Source: Bradyrhizobiaceae bacterium
GTDB lineage: Bacteria; Pseudomonadota; Alphaproteobacteria; Rhizobiales; Xanthobacteraceae
Direction: 5' to 3'
Assembly (NCBI GenBank): GCA_003963145.1
Contig: RXJJ01000003.1
Coordinates: 176,146-240,145, forward strand
Length of the DNA: 64,000 bases
Each line of letters starts with the position of its first letter. Positions within the stretch are counted from its first letter, which is position 1. Under the pieces are notes generated by a model that searched no databases, was not told the origin of the DNA, and saw nothing but the letters and a program-made list of their open reading frames with translations. Shown here piece after piece: positions 42,528 through 51,300 of the stretch. The translations under genes were made by a program, and so were the position numbers.

Positions 42528-42797
42528 ATGGCACGAAAATATTCCAAGGCGAGTGCGAAAAAGGTCGAGCGCGCGATGAAGAAGCGCAATGCCGGCACCC
42601 TTAGAAGCGGCCGAAGCGGAAAGAAGGTCACGAGCCGCAAACAGGCCATCGCCATCGGGTTGTCCGAGGCGCGCAGCGAGGGCAAGAAAGTCCCCAAAAA
42701 GGCTTCCAGGAAAACGTCCAAGAAAACATCCAGGAAAACGTCCAAAAAAACTTTGGGCCGCAAGGCGGGCAAAAAGAAATCCGCTCGCAAGTCCTGA
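42528..42797 (+). CDS. DUF6496 basic protein with histone-H1-like tail
   Basis: An 89-residue, strongly basic protein. The N-terminal half MARKYSKASAKKVERAMKK with KQAIAIGLSEARSEGKK matches DUF6496. The tail repeats KTSK/KTSR every four residues, like histone H1 or Alba-type tails, and probably binds nucleic acid. The DNA for the repeat is three near-identical 12-mers. GAGGAG precedes the ATG. It is followed by YidB and GlsB, two families commonly linked to envelope or general stress. Confidence 0.8.
   Translation: MARKYSKASAKKVERAMKKRNAGTLRSGRSGKKVTSRKQAIAIGLSEARSEGKKVPKKASRKTSKKTSRKTSKKTLGRKAGKKKSARKS
42709..42744 (+). repeat. Three 12-bp tandem repeats within the DUF6496 gene
   Basis: GGAAAACGTCCA, AGAAAACATCCA and GGAAAACGTCCA stand in tandem and encode the Lys/Thr/Ser repeat. 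Unit number could vary between strains by slippage without shifting frame. Confidence 0.8.
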
Positions 42798-42901
42798 ACG
42801 CACATTGGTTCGCGAGCGCTCAATGGTGCGAGATGAATACATCATGAACGGAGCACCGGACGCCAGCGCGAAAAGGTTAGAGGCCATGACGCTTTGACGA
42901 C

Positions 42902-42928
42902 AGCTGCCGCAATCGCCGGCAGCTTTTG
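42902..42928 (+). terminator. Rho-independent terminator
   Basis: AGCTGCCG and CGGCAGCT pair around a short loop and are followed by TTTTG. It lies between the DUF6496 and YidB genes and separates their transcripts. Confidence 0.6.
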
Positions 42929-42998
42929 ATGAGCGCGTTCCCTTGTCACCATCCGGAGCCGGACCTATGTTTCGGCTCATCGACCACAGGAGACTGAG

Positions 42999-43574
42999 AT
43001 GGGTTTGCTCGACGTTCTCAACGGAATGCAGAATGGGCCGCGCGGCCCCAGCAACAACACGCCTGCTCAGGGTAGCGGCAGCGGCATGTCGCCGATGACG
43101 ATGGCGATTCTCGCTCTGCTTGCCTACAAGGCGGTCAAGCACGTCACCTCAGGCTCGGGCACAGCAACAGCTCCGGCCACTCCCGCGAGCCTGCCGAAAA
43201 CCACTCCGGCCGACACAACCGTTGCAGCCAGCAGCGGTGGCGGTCTTGGCGGATTACTCGGCGGATTGCTCGCCGGCGGCGCTGCAGGCACCGTGCTCAG
43301 CGGCGGCCTCAACGATCTGATGAAGCAGCTGCAGGATGCCGGTCACGGCGACAAGGCGAGCTCGTGGGTCGACAACGGTCCGAACAAGACCATCGCGCCG
43401 AAGGATCTCGAGGGTGCGCTCGGTTCGGATCAGATCAGCGCTCTTACCTCGCAGACCGGCCTCTCGCGCGATGAACTGCTCGAGGGCCTCAGCCAGCAAC
43501 TGCCGCAGATCATCAATCAGCTGACGCCGCATGGCCGGCTGCCGACCGAGCACGAAGCCAACAACTGGCTGTAA
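42999..43574 (+). CDS. YidB-family protein (DUF937)
   Basis: A 191-residue protein. MGLLDVLNGMQNG opens it, a Pro/Ala/Thr-rich linker follows (about 50-72), then a glycine-rich segment GGGLGGLLGGLLAGGAAGTVLSGGL. The conserved C-terminal part includes SWVDNGPNKTIAPKDLEGALGSDQISALTSQTGLSRDELLEGLSQQLPQIINQLTPHGRLP, the YidB core. Its biochemical function is not known. A terminator follows, so it is a single-gene unit. Confidence 0.85.
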   Translation: MGLLDVLNGMQNGPRGPSNNTPAQGSGSGMSPMTMAILALLAYKAVKHVTSGSGTATAPATPASLPKTTPADTTVAASSGGGLGGLLGGLLAGGAAGTVLSGGLNDLMKQLQDAGHGDKASSWVDNGPNKTIAPKDLEGALGSDQISALTSQTGLSRDELLEGLSQQLPQIINQLTPHGRLPTEHEANNWL

Positions 43575-43580
43575 ATTTTC

Positions 43581-43607
43581 AAAAGCGGGCGGCAACGCCC
43601 GCTTTTC
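43581..43607 (+). terminator. Rho-independent terminator
   Basis: AAAAGCGGGCG-GCAA-CGCCCGCTTTT; clean stem with U-tract immediately after the YidB gene. Confidence 0.8.
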
Positions 43608-43676
43608 TCCTGCGCGATTTGGTTCGATAATCGGCCAATCGAATTCGATCAACAGACGGAAAGAAGGGCTGCGTCA

Positions 43677-43943
43677 ATGGGCGGTATTCTCTGGATCATC
43701 ATCGTGGGCTTTATCGCCGGCGTCATCGCAAAATGGTTGTCACCCGGGCCGAACAATCCTTCGGGCTTCATCCTGACAACGGTGCTCGGCATCGCCGGCG
43801 CCTTTCTGGCGACTTTCATCGGCCAGCAAATCGGCCATTACGGCCCCGACCAGGGCGCCGGCTTCATCACCGCGACCATCGGCGCGGTCATCGTCCTGTT
43901 CATCTGGAATCGCCTCGTTGCGAGCGGCGTGATCAAGGGCTGA
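43677..43943 (+). CDS. GlsB/YeaQ/YmgE-family small membrane protein
   Basis: An 88-residue, three-helix inner-membrane protein. GFIAGVIAKWLSPGPNNPSGFILTTVLGIAGAFLATFIG matches the transglycosylase-associated/GlsB family, whose members are induced by stress in several bacteria. The protein ends ASGVIKG. No EcfG promoter is visible in the 100 bp upstream. The SNase-like gene starts 26 bp later, so the two may be co-transcribed. Confidence 0.88.
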   Translation: MGGILWIIIVGFIAGVIAKWLSPGPNNPSGFILTTVLGIAGAFLATFIGQQIGHYGPDQGAGFITATIGAVIVLFIWNRLVASGVIKG

Positions 43944-43969
43944 TTTCTCGTTCGCTTTGGCGGCGCGTC

Positions 43970-44776
43970 GTGACGCGCACGAGCCCTCTCAGAACACCGC
44001 CCCTCGCCGTGTGCGTCGGGGCGGTGTTTTTTATTGCGGCTTCGGACGCGAGAGCCGCCTGCGATTTCGAGATTCAGGGCGAGGGCCGCGTGGCCGCTGT
44101 CACCGACGCACGCAGCCTTCGTCTCGCTGATGGCGGCGAGGTGCGTCTCGCCGGGATCGAGCTTCCCGCAAATGCCGATCCGCGTTTTCTGCGCGATCTT
44201 GTTCTCGGCCGCGAGGTCACACTTCGTTCGACAAGCGATGCGCCCGACCGCTACGGGCGCCTGCAGGCGTTCGTATTTATGTCCGGCGGCGACGGCATCG
44301 CGCTGCAGAGCCGGCTGCTGTCACAGGGATGGGCGATGGCCTCCGGGACCGTGGCGGACAAAGGCTGCGCGGCGGAACTCGGCGCGGCGGAAAAAGAGGC
44401 CCGCGTGGCCCGGCGCGGGCTCTGGGCGAGCCCTGCCGCCATAAAAAACGCCGAAAGCACGGCCGATATTCTGGCCGAAACGGGGCGCTTTACCCTCATC
44501 GAGGGCAAGGTTGTGTCGGCGCGGGACGCCGGAGCGACTTTTTACGTCAATTTTGGCAAGAGATGGATTCAGGGCTTTGCGGTCATGGTTTCGCGGCGCA
44601 TGATGGCCTCATTCGAGGCGGCCGGAATGAAATTGGGGGCGCTGGAAAACAGGCGAATCCGGGTCCGCGGCTTCGTCGAGCGGCGCAACGGCGCACCTCG
44701 GATCGAGGCATTTGCGCCCGGACAAATCGAACTGATCGACGAAAGCCGAACGGCTGCGACTGCTGGAAGCGAGTAG
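43970..44776 (+). CDS. SNase-like secreted protein, catalytically doubtful
   Basis: A 268-residue exported protein with a staphylococcal-nuclease-like fold. After the signal peptide (to about ARAA, residue 26), VRLAGIELPANADPRFLRDLVLGREVTLR corresponds to the R-L-x-G-I-D-x-P-E region. The first arginine stays, but the catalytic glutamate of GIDAPE is replaced (GIELPA); DRYGRL keeps the last arginine. The second half (about 165-268) resembles an OB-like extension. Nuclease activity is therefore uncertain. The GTG start is chosen by the signal peptide; there is no strong ribosome site. The M48 gene follows after 3 bp. Confidence 0.7.
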   Translation: MTRTSPLRTPPLAVCVGAVFFIAASDARAACDFEIQGEGRVAAVTDARSLRLADGGEVRLAGIELPANADPRFLRDLVLGREVTLRSTSDAPDRYGRLQAFVFMSGGDGIALQSRLLSQGWAMASGTVADKGCAAELGAAEKEARVARRGLWASPAAIKNAESTADILAETGRFTLIEGKVVSARDAGATFYVNFGKRWIQGFAVMVSRRMMASFEAAGMKLGALENRRIRVRGFVERRNGAPRIEAFAPGQIELIDESRTAATAGSE

Positions 44777-44779
44777 CGC

Positions 44780-46276
44780 GTGATCGTATTGGGGAAGAGC
44801 AATGACTTCGGCGGCCGCCTCAGGGCGGCGACGGCGCTGTGCGCGATTTTCGGCTTCGGTCTGTCGCTCGGCGCCTGCACCGATTTCGAGCGTTTTCAGG
44901 TCGCGGGCGCTTCGAGCAACATGCCGGCGCTCAAGCCCAACAAGCCTGCCCCGGCGACAGCCGCGACCGACCGCGAACACGAACGCATCCTGTCCACCTA
45001 TGGCGGCGCCTATGACGATCCGAAACTCGAGGCGCTGATCACCAAAACCGTCGATCGTCTGGTCGCCGCATCCGACCGGCCCGACCTCGCCTACAAGGTG
45101 ACGATCCTCAATTCCGGCGCGGTCAACGCCTTCGCGCTGCCGACCGGCCAGCTTTACGTCACGCGCGGCCTGATCGCGCTCGCCAGCGACACATCCGAAC
45201 TCTCCAGCGTGCTGTCGCACGAGATGGCGCATGTCCTTGCCAAGCACGCCGCGATCCGCGAGGAGCAGGCCAAGCAGGCGGTGACGCTCGCGCGCGTGGT
45301 CAACGAAATGGGCGGCGATCCAGACACCAATGCGCTGGCGCTGGCCAAGTCCAAGCTGACGATGGCGAGCTTCTCGCGCCAGCAGGAATTCGAGGCCGAT
45401 AATATCGGCGTCAATATCGCCGCCCGGGCGAATTTCGATCCCTACGGCGCGGCGCGCTTTCTCACCGCGATGGAACGCAACGCCGCGCTGCGCGCGCCAC
45501 GCTCCGCGCTCGATCCGCGCTCGCAGGATTTTCTGGCCTCGCACCCGGCGACGCCGGAGCGCATCCAGAACGCGCAGGCCAGCGCGCGCCAGAACGCGTC
45601 ATCCGACGCCACCGAACGCGACCGCGATATCTATCTGAAGGCGATCGACAACCTCGTTTACGGCGAAGACCCCTCGGAAGGCTTCGTGCGCGGCCGCCGC
45701 TTCCTGCATCCCAAGCTCGGCTTCACCTTCCAGGCGCCGGAGGATTTCACCCTCGACAACACCGCGCAGGCGGTCGTCGGCGTGCGCGAGGGCGGCGGCG
45801 AGGCGCTGCGCTTCGATGTCGTGCGGGTGCCGTCCGATCAGTCGCTCGGCGACTACCTCAATTCGGGCTGGATGGAGAACGTCGACCGGAATTCGACCGA
45901 AGCCGTCACCGTCAACGGCTTTCCGGCCGCCACGGCGACAGCCAGCGGCGATCAATGGCAATTCCGCGTCTACGCCCTGCGCTTCGGCAGCGACGTCTAT
46001 CGCTTCATTTTCGCGACAAAGCAGAAAACCGCGGAAACCGACCGCGCTTTTCGTGAAACCGTCAATTCATTCCGCCGCCTGACGCTGGCGGAAATCCAGG
46101 CGGCGCGGCCGCTGCGGATCAAGATCGTCACCGTGCAGCCCGGCGAAACGGTTGACACCATCGCGCGGCGCATGCAGGGCGTCGATCATCCGGCCGAGCG
46201 GTTTCGCGTTCTCAACGGCCTCGACTCCCGCGCCAACATCAAGCCGCGCGACCGCGTGAAGATCGTGGTGGATTGA
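44780..46276 (+). CDS. M48-family zinc metalloprotease lipoprotein with C-terminal LysM-like domain
   Basis: A 498-residue envelope protease. The lipobox LSLGAC places the acylated cysteine at residue 33, so it is probably anchored in the outer membrane. The zinc motif HEMAH is at 147-151 (LSHEMAHVLAKHA) with the third ligand E203 in QQEFEAD. Residues 310-430 form a second domain of unknown role; the C-terminus (about 445-498: VTVQPGETVDTIARRM to PRDRVKIVVD) is LysM-like and could hold peptidoglycan. BepA-type proteases control outer-membrane protein quality, a likely role. The start is GTG, 3 bp from the SNase-like gene. Confidence 0.9.
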   Translation: MIVLGKSNDFGGRLRAATALCAIFGFGLSLGACTDFERFQVAGASSNMPALKPNKPAPATAATDREHERILSTYGGAYDDPKLEALITKTVDRLVAASDRPDLAYKVTILNSGAVNAFALPTGQLYVTRGLIALASDTSELSSVLSHEMAHVLAKHAAIREEQAKQAVTLARVVNEMGGDPDTNALALAKSKLTMASFSRQQEFEADNIGVNIAARANFDPYGAARFLTAMERNAALRAPRSALDPRSQDFLASHPATPERIQNAQASARQNASSDATERDRDIYLKAIDNLVYGEDPSEGFVRGRRFLHPKLGFTFQAPEDFTLDNTAQAVVGVREGGGEALRFDVVRVPSDQSLGDYLNSGWMENVDRNSTEAVTVNGFPAATATASGDQWQFRVYALRFGSDVYRFIFATKQKTAETDRAFRETVNSFRRLTLAEIQAARPLRIKIVTVQPGETVDTIARRMQGVDHPAERFRVLNGLDSRANIKPRDRVKIVVD

Positions 46277-46340
46277 TCGCGATCTCCCTGCTCGCGGACG
46301 ACGTCCGCGCTCCGGCTATTTTCGATTTCAGCTCACAACA

Positions 46341-46368
46341 AAAAGCCCGGTCGCAGGACCGGGCTTTC
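46341..46368. terminator. Rho-independent terminator, bidirectional
   Basis: AAAGCCCGGTC-GCAG-GACCGGGCTTT. It lies between the convergent M48 and carD genes and can serve both. Confidence 0.8.
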
Positions 46369-46421
46369 GAATTTCGCGCTTTGATGTCTGCTCCGATTGT
46401 CTATTCGGAGGAGCCATCCTT

Positions 46422-47231
46422 TCAGGCGGCCTCGTCCTCGGCGAGCGAATCGTCGTCGTCCCCGCCCTCATCGGCCTCCTCAGCATCGGCTTCGGCATCG
46501 GCCTCGTCAGCCACCGCGTCGGCGCCGGCTTCAGCCTTGTTCGCGCCGCGGCGCGGGCTCTTGGCGAGATTGGCCTCGATCTCCTTGACCGCTTCGGTCT
46601 CGGTGACGTGCTGGACGACCGCGATCTCGCGCGACAGCCGGTCGAGCGCCGCTTCGTAAAGCTGGCGTTCGCTGTAGGACTGCTCGGGCTGCGACTCGGA
46701 GCGGTACAGGTCGCGCACGACCTCGGCGATCGCGACGATGTCGCCCGAATTGATCTTGGCTTCGTATTCCTGCGCGCGGCGCGACCACATCGTGCGCTTG
46801 ATGCGCGCGCGGCCCTTCAGCGTCTCGAGCGCGCGCTTGACCAGCGCCGGCTCGGACAGCTTGCGCATGCCGACATTGGCGACCTTGGCGGTCGGAACGC
46901 GCAGGGTCATCTTGTCCTTGATGAAATTGATGACGAACAGTTCGAGCGTCGCGCCCGCGATTTCCTGCTCCTCGATCGCCAGGATCTGGCCGACGCCATG
47001 CGCCGGATAGACCACGAATTCGTTGGTCTTGAAGCCCTGGCGCTGGGTCAGAACCTTCTTCGGCTCCTCCACCCGCGGCGCAACCTTGGCGACCGGCTTG
47101 GTCGCAACCGGCTTCACCTTGGCGGCGGGGGCGGCCTTCGCCGGGGCCTTGCCCTTGGCGACGGTCTTGGATTTGGCAGGCTTTACGGAAGACTTCTTGG
47201 TAGCGTTTTTTGCGGGCTTTTTGCTGGGCAT
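46422..47231 (-). CDS. carD: CarD-family transcriptional regulator
   Basis: CarD-type proteins bind RNA polymerase beta and stabilise promoter complexes, often at rRNA and housekeeping genes. The 269-residue form has a Lys/Ala/Pro-rich N-terminus (1-60), then the CarD/TRCF RNAP-interaction domain (GFKTNEFVVYPAHGVGQILAIEEQEIAG) and the helical DNA-binding part (RRAQEYEAKINSGDIVAIAEVVRDLYR, SYSERQLYEAALDRLSREIAVV). The last 35 residues are strongly acidic. The ATG has only a weak site. The in-frame Lys-rich stretch upstream to GTG at 47348 also looks coding, so the true protein may be 39 residues longer. Confidence 0.92.
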   Translation of the reverse strand: MPSKKPAKNATKKSSVKPAKSKTVAKGKAPAKAAPAAKVKPVATKPVAKVAPRVEEPKKVLTQRQGFKTNEFVVYPAHGVGQILAIEEQEIAGATLELFVINFIKDKMTLRVPTAKVANVGMRKLSEPALVKRALETLKGRARIKRTMWSRRAQEYEAKINSGDIVAIAEVVRDLYRSESQPEQSYSERQLYEAALDRLSREIAVVQHVTETEAVKEIEANLAKSPRRGANKAEAGADAVADEADAEADAEEADEGGDDDDSLAEDEAA

Positions 47232-47619
47232 TTCATTTCTTTTGTTTTTTGAGGCGGAATTCTTCTTGGCGTCGTGCTTGCCCGACGCCTTCTTGGAGTT
47301 CTTATCCTTGGAGCCTTTGTTTTTCTTATGACGCGATTTGTCTGCCACGGCGCTATACGTGGAACCGCCACGTCCCTGATTGCTGGTGCCTGGAACCCGT
47401 TTTGTTCTGGACGGTCTCGTGAAAAACAACGCACGAGCGGGTTCGACTGACCGAATGTGCCCAGAATAGCACATTTTCAGCAAAAATCAATGATTTATGG
47501 GCTTTCTGACGGCTTCCGGCCGCTCGTTGCGCCTGTTCCGGCTCAACAAGGTTAAGGACGGCGGAACCGGGGATGCGCAAATGCGCCGGTCCCGCTCCTC
47601 AAGGCGTCACCAGATAGAA
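47232..47619. other. 388-bp region between carD and fdxA
   Basis: The first 117 bp continue the carD frame as a Lys/Asn/Ser-rich stretch and may be coding. The rest contains an AT-rich zone near 47465-47500, likely the carD promoter, and the fdxA terminator at 47561-47595. No separate gene is seen. Confidence 0.55.
47561..47595 (-). terminator. Hairpin terminator of fdxA
   Basis: GCGGAACCGG and CCGGTCCCGC pair over 10 bp with one G-U, and a second small stem GCGCA/TGCGC fills the loop. A weak run GTCCTT follows on the minus strand. Confidence 0.4.
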
Positions 47620-47958
47620 TTAGTCGCCGGTGCCGGGATTGGGAGAAAAGTATTTCTCGAACTTGCCTTCCACGCCGTCGAATTCCTTGGCGTCGGCCGG
47701 AGCGTCCTTCTTCTGGGTGATGTTGGGCCAGGACTTGGCGTATTCGGCGTTCACTTCGAGCCACTTTTCGAGACCGGTTTCGGTATCCGGCTTGATGGCT
47801 TCGGCCGGGCATTCAGGCTCGCACACGCCGCAATCGATGCACTCATCGGGGTGGATGATGAGCATGTTCTCGCCTTCGTAGAAGCAGTCCACCGGGCAGA
47901 CTTCGACGCAATCCATGTACTTGCACTTGATACAATTCTCAGTGACGACGTAAGTCAT
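47620..47958 (-). CDS. fdxA: 7Fe ferredoxin FdxA
   Basis: A 112-residue soluble electron carrier with one [3Fe-4S] and one [4Fe-4S] cluster. Cysteines are at 9, 12, 17, 21 and 25, and the second set at 40, 43, 46 and 50 ([12 protein letters not shown]). [18 protein letters not shown] is the conserved inter-cluster region. The C-terminus is the usual extended FdxA tail. GGAG stands six bases before the ATG. The leader holds three tandem repeats. It belongs to the conserved carD-fdxA-S4-helicase run. Confidence 0.96.
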   Translation of the reverse strand: MTYVVTENCIKCKYMDCVEVCPVDCFYEGENMLIIHPDECIDCGVCEPECPAEAIKPDTETGLEKWLEVNAEYAKSWPNITQKKDAPADAKEFDGVEGKFEKYFSPNPGTGD

Positions 47959-47966
47959 CCATAGCT

Positions 47967-48008
47967 CCGAAAGTTCTGGCCCCGAAAGTTCTGGTCTAAA
48001 GGTTCTGG
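47967..48008. repeat. Three imperfect tandem repeats in the fdxA leader
   Basis: CCGAAAGTTCTGG occurs at 47967-47979 and 47982-47994, and CTAAAGGTTCTGG at 47996-48008, a 14-15 bp period. On the fdxA messenger this reads as three CCAGAAC-containing units directly before the ribosome site. Role unknown. Confidence 0.6.
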
Positions 48009-48110
48009 CCTTTAAAAAACCGGCCCGAACCAGCCCGCATTTTGGCTGGTGGCGTAGCGCAGGATGCCCCGTGCCGCAAGAGAATGAAGGGCCCGCTTTT
48101 GAGCAGATAG

Positions 48111-48380
48111 TTACCCGGAAAGGCCCTGTAAATCGTCGTAGAGAGCATGGGCGGTCTGCGCATCGCCGCGCCGCTCAGCGAAGGTCACAACTTTCAGAAC
48201 ACGCACGCGCGCATCGAGCGCGATGGTGAGCACGTCGCCCGGTTTCACCCCGTGGCCCGGCGAGGTTTCGCGCGCGCCGTTGAGACGGACATGGCCCTTG
48301 GCGACGAGCGCCGCCGCATCGCTGCGGGTGCGGACGACCCGCGCGTGCCACAGCCATTTGTCGATGCGCTGGTGGTCCAA
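48111..48380 (-). CDS. S4-domain RNA-binding protein (Hsp15-like)
   Basis: An 89-residue S4 protein. [32 protein letters not shown] is the S4 fold, followed by [24 protein letters not shown]. Hsp15 relatives rescue stalled 50S subunits carrying nascent chains. The start must be TTG at 48380, since the only stop upstream in this frame is the TGA that ends the helicase three codons earlier; AAGGA lies 13 bases before the TTG. The helicase and S4 genes thus share one frame. Confidence 0.85.
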   Translation of the reverse strand: MDHQRIDKWLWHARVVRTRSDAAALVAKGHVRLNGARETSPGHGVKPGDVLTIALDARVRVLKVVTFAERRGDAQTAHALYDDLQGLSG

Positions 48381-48389
48381 GCGGAAGCT

Positions 48390-51300
48390 TCAATCCTTGC
48401 GGTTGGCGAGCTGGTCCTTGAGCGCGGCCAGCTTGGCGAACGGCGAGTTCGGATCGGCGGAACGCTCGCGCTCGCGCGGAGCGCTGGTGGCGAAGGTGCG
48501 CAGCGCGGCGCCGCTGTCGCGATCGCGCCGGTCCCGGCCGCCTTCCCGTTTTTCCGGACGCCTGTCCTGGCGTTTGCCCTCGAATTTGCCCGGCCTGCCC
48601 TCGAACTTTGCGCCGAACTTGCCTTCGAATTTCTGGGCGCGGCTTTGACCCTCGCGCGGGGGCCGCCCTTCGCGCGGCGCCTCGCTCTGGGCTCCTTCGG
48701 CCGCAGGCGCGCCCTGTGCGTCAGGGCGGCGATGATGATGACGCCGGCGCGGATGATGTTCGCGCGGTGCGCCTTCCGCGCCCTCCTTGGAGCCCTCGCC
48801 GGCCGCATTCTGATGTCGGTTACGATTGCGGTCGTGACGGGGACGGCGATCTTCCGAGCGTCCAGCGGGGCGCCAGACCTCAACCAGCACAGGCTCGGCC
48901 GGTGTTTCGGGCGCAGCACCTTCGCCCGCGGTAGCTTCCGTGCTTGCGGACTCACTGGCGACCGCGTCCGGAGCGGGCGTTTCCGCTACATCAGATGCGA
49001 CGATGACTGCTGGAGTCTCCGCTGGTGCAGTGTCCGCGGAAATGGCCGCCTCGACAGGCGACGATTCAGGAGGCGCTTCGGTAGAAGGCTCAGTGACTTC
49101 AGGCGTTGCAGCCGCCGGTGCAAATTCGATCTCCGGCAGCTTTGCCGCGCTCGAAGCGTCGTCCGTCGCCGGAGCATCGGCCGATACAACAGGATCGGAA
49201 GCCGTCTCGCTCACCGGGGTTTCGGCGGCAACCTCCGCCGTCGCCGCAGCTTCTACCGGCGGCGATTCCGGCAATGGCGGACGGCGGTCCATGCGATAGC
49301 CGAGCGCGCGCAGCACCGAGGCGAAATCCTCGCCCGCCGACCCCGTCAAAGACGTCATCGCCTGCGTGACGGTGAACGAGCGTCCGTCGAACGCGCCCGC
49401 GGGCTTGTCCAGGCTCGAACCCGGACGCCAGGACAGCGCCGGACGAATGAGATCGGCGAGGCGCTCCAGAATGTCGACGCGCACCGCGCGCTCGCCGCAG
49501 AGCTTGTAACCGAGCACGCGATAGGCGTCCGCGTTCAGCGCCTTGTCGGCGGGGAACGAGGTGCGGCCGCTACCCGCCAGATGCTGCGCGCCGGTCAGCG
49601 CGCCGAAATCGACATTGTCCTGCTTGAGCGCCCAGAGCAGCGAGGCGAGGCCGCGCGCGGCGGGCTTGAGCAGCGAGGGAATGAAAATGTGATACGCGCC
49701 GAACCGCACGCCGTATTTGCGCAGCGTCGCGCGCGAGGGCTGATCGAGATCCTTCATCTCGGCGGCGATCTTGCTGCGCTCGATCACGCCAAGCGCCTCG
49801 ACGAGCTGGAAGGCGATGCCGCGAGCGATGCCGGTGACGTCTTCCGCCTTCTGCAGATCGAACAGCGGAGCCAGAATCTTTTCGATATGCGTTTTCAGCC
49901 ACAGATCGAGCCGTGCCTGCACGGCATCGCGCGGCGCGCCGGTCAGGCGCTCATCGGCGACGATGCGAATGCGCGGGACCAGCACATTGTCGGCGGCGAC
50001 CAGCTTGGCGACGGCGTCGCCGGTCCAGCGCAGCGTGCCGTCATTGGCCAGAACGAACTGGTCGTCCGGCGCGTTCGACAGTTTCTCGGCGCGCGCGTCG
50101 ATTTCGCCGGCCAGCGCTTTGAGCGCCGTGGCCTGCAACGCCTTCGCGTCGGAGCCGGCCTCCGCCGATTCCGGCGCAAACATGAAACCGTCGAGGCGGC
50201 CGATCACATGGCCCTCCACCGTCACCTCGCCGGTCTTTCCAATCTCGGTATTCAGCATCGTGTTTTCCCGCAAGCGGCGCATCAATACACTGGTCCGGCG
50301 ATCAACGAAACGCTCAGTTAGCCTTTCGTGCAGCGCATCGGACAATTTATCCTCCACCCCCCGGGAGACGCCCTGCCAGTGTTCGGGGTCGGCGAGCCAG
50401 TCCGGGCGGTTGGCGGCGAAGGTCCAGGTGCGGATTTGCGCGATTCTGGCGGATAGCGTGTCGATATCGCCATCGGTGCGGTCCGCCTGGGCGATCTGGG
50501 CGCCAAACCAGTCATCGGGGATTTTCCCCTTCCGCATCAGGAACCCGTAAAGCGTGGTTACCAGTTCCGCATGCGCCGCGGGGGCGATCCTGCGGTAATC
50601 CGGAACGAGGCAGGTGTCCCACAGCCGCTCCACGGCCGCCGCGCCCTTGGCCATATCGCGCACATCAGCGTCGCGTGCCGCATGATCGAGCACGCGCAAA
50701 TCCTCGGCAACCGGTGCGCGGGTCAGCGCCTCATGGCCCGGCGCCAGCGCCAGCGAGACCTGCAATGCGCCGAGGGAGGAAAAATCGAGTTTCGAATTGC
50801 GCCATTGCAGCACCCTGACACTGTCGAAGGTGTGGTTCTGCAGCGCGTTGACGAGTTCGGGCTCGAACGGCTCGCAGCGGCCCGTGGTGCCGAAGGTGCC
50901 GTTGCGGGTGGCGCGGCCCGCGCGACCGGCGATCTGTGCGAACTCCGATGGCGTGAGGCGGCGGAACTGGTAGCCGTCATATTTTCTGTCGGAGGCGAAC
51001 GCGACGTGATCGACGTCGAGATTGAGGCCCATGCCGACGGCGTCGGTGGCGACGAGATAATCCACATCGCCGGACTGGAACATCTCGACCTGAGCGTTCC
51101 TTGTGCGCGGCGACAGCGAGCCGAGAACGACCGCCGCGCCGCCATGCTGACGGCGGATCAGTTCGGCGATGGCGTAAACTTCATCCGCCGAGAACGCGAC
51201 GATGGCGGTGCGGCGCGGCTGGCGTGTGATCTTGCGGTCGCCGGCGAATTCGAGCTGCGACAGACGCGGCCGGGTCACGATATTCGCGCCGGGCAGCAGC

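Noticed and set aside
48147-50321. Long plus-strand open frame of over 700 codons
   Set aside because: It lies antisense to the Suv3-type helicase, is Arg/Ala-rich without motifs, and results from high GC at third positions.
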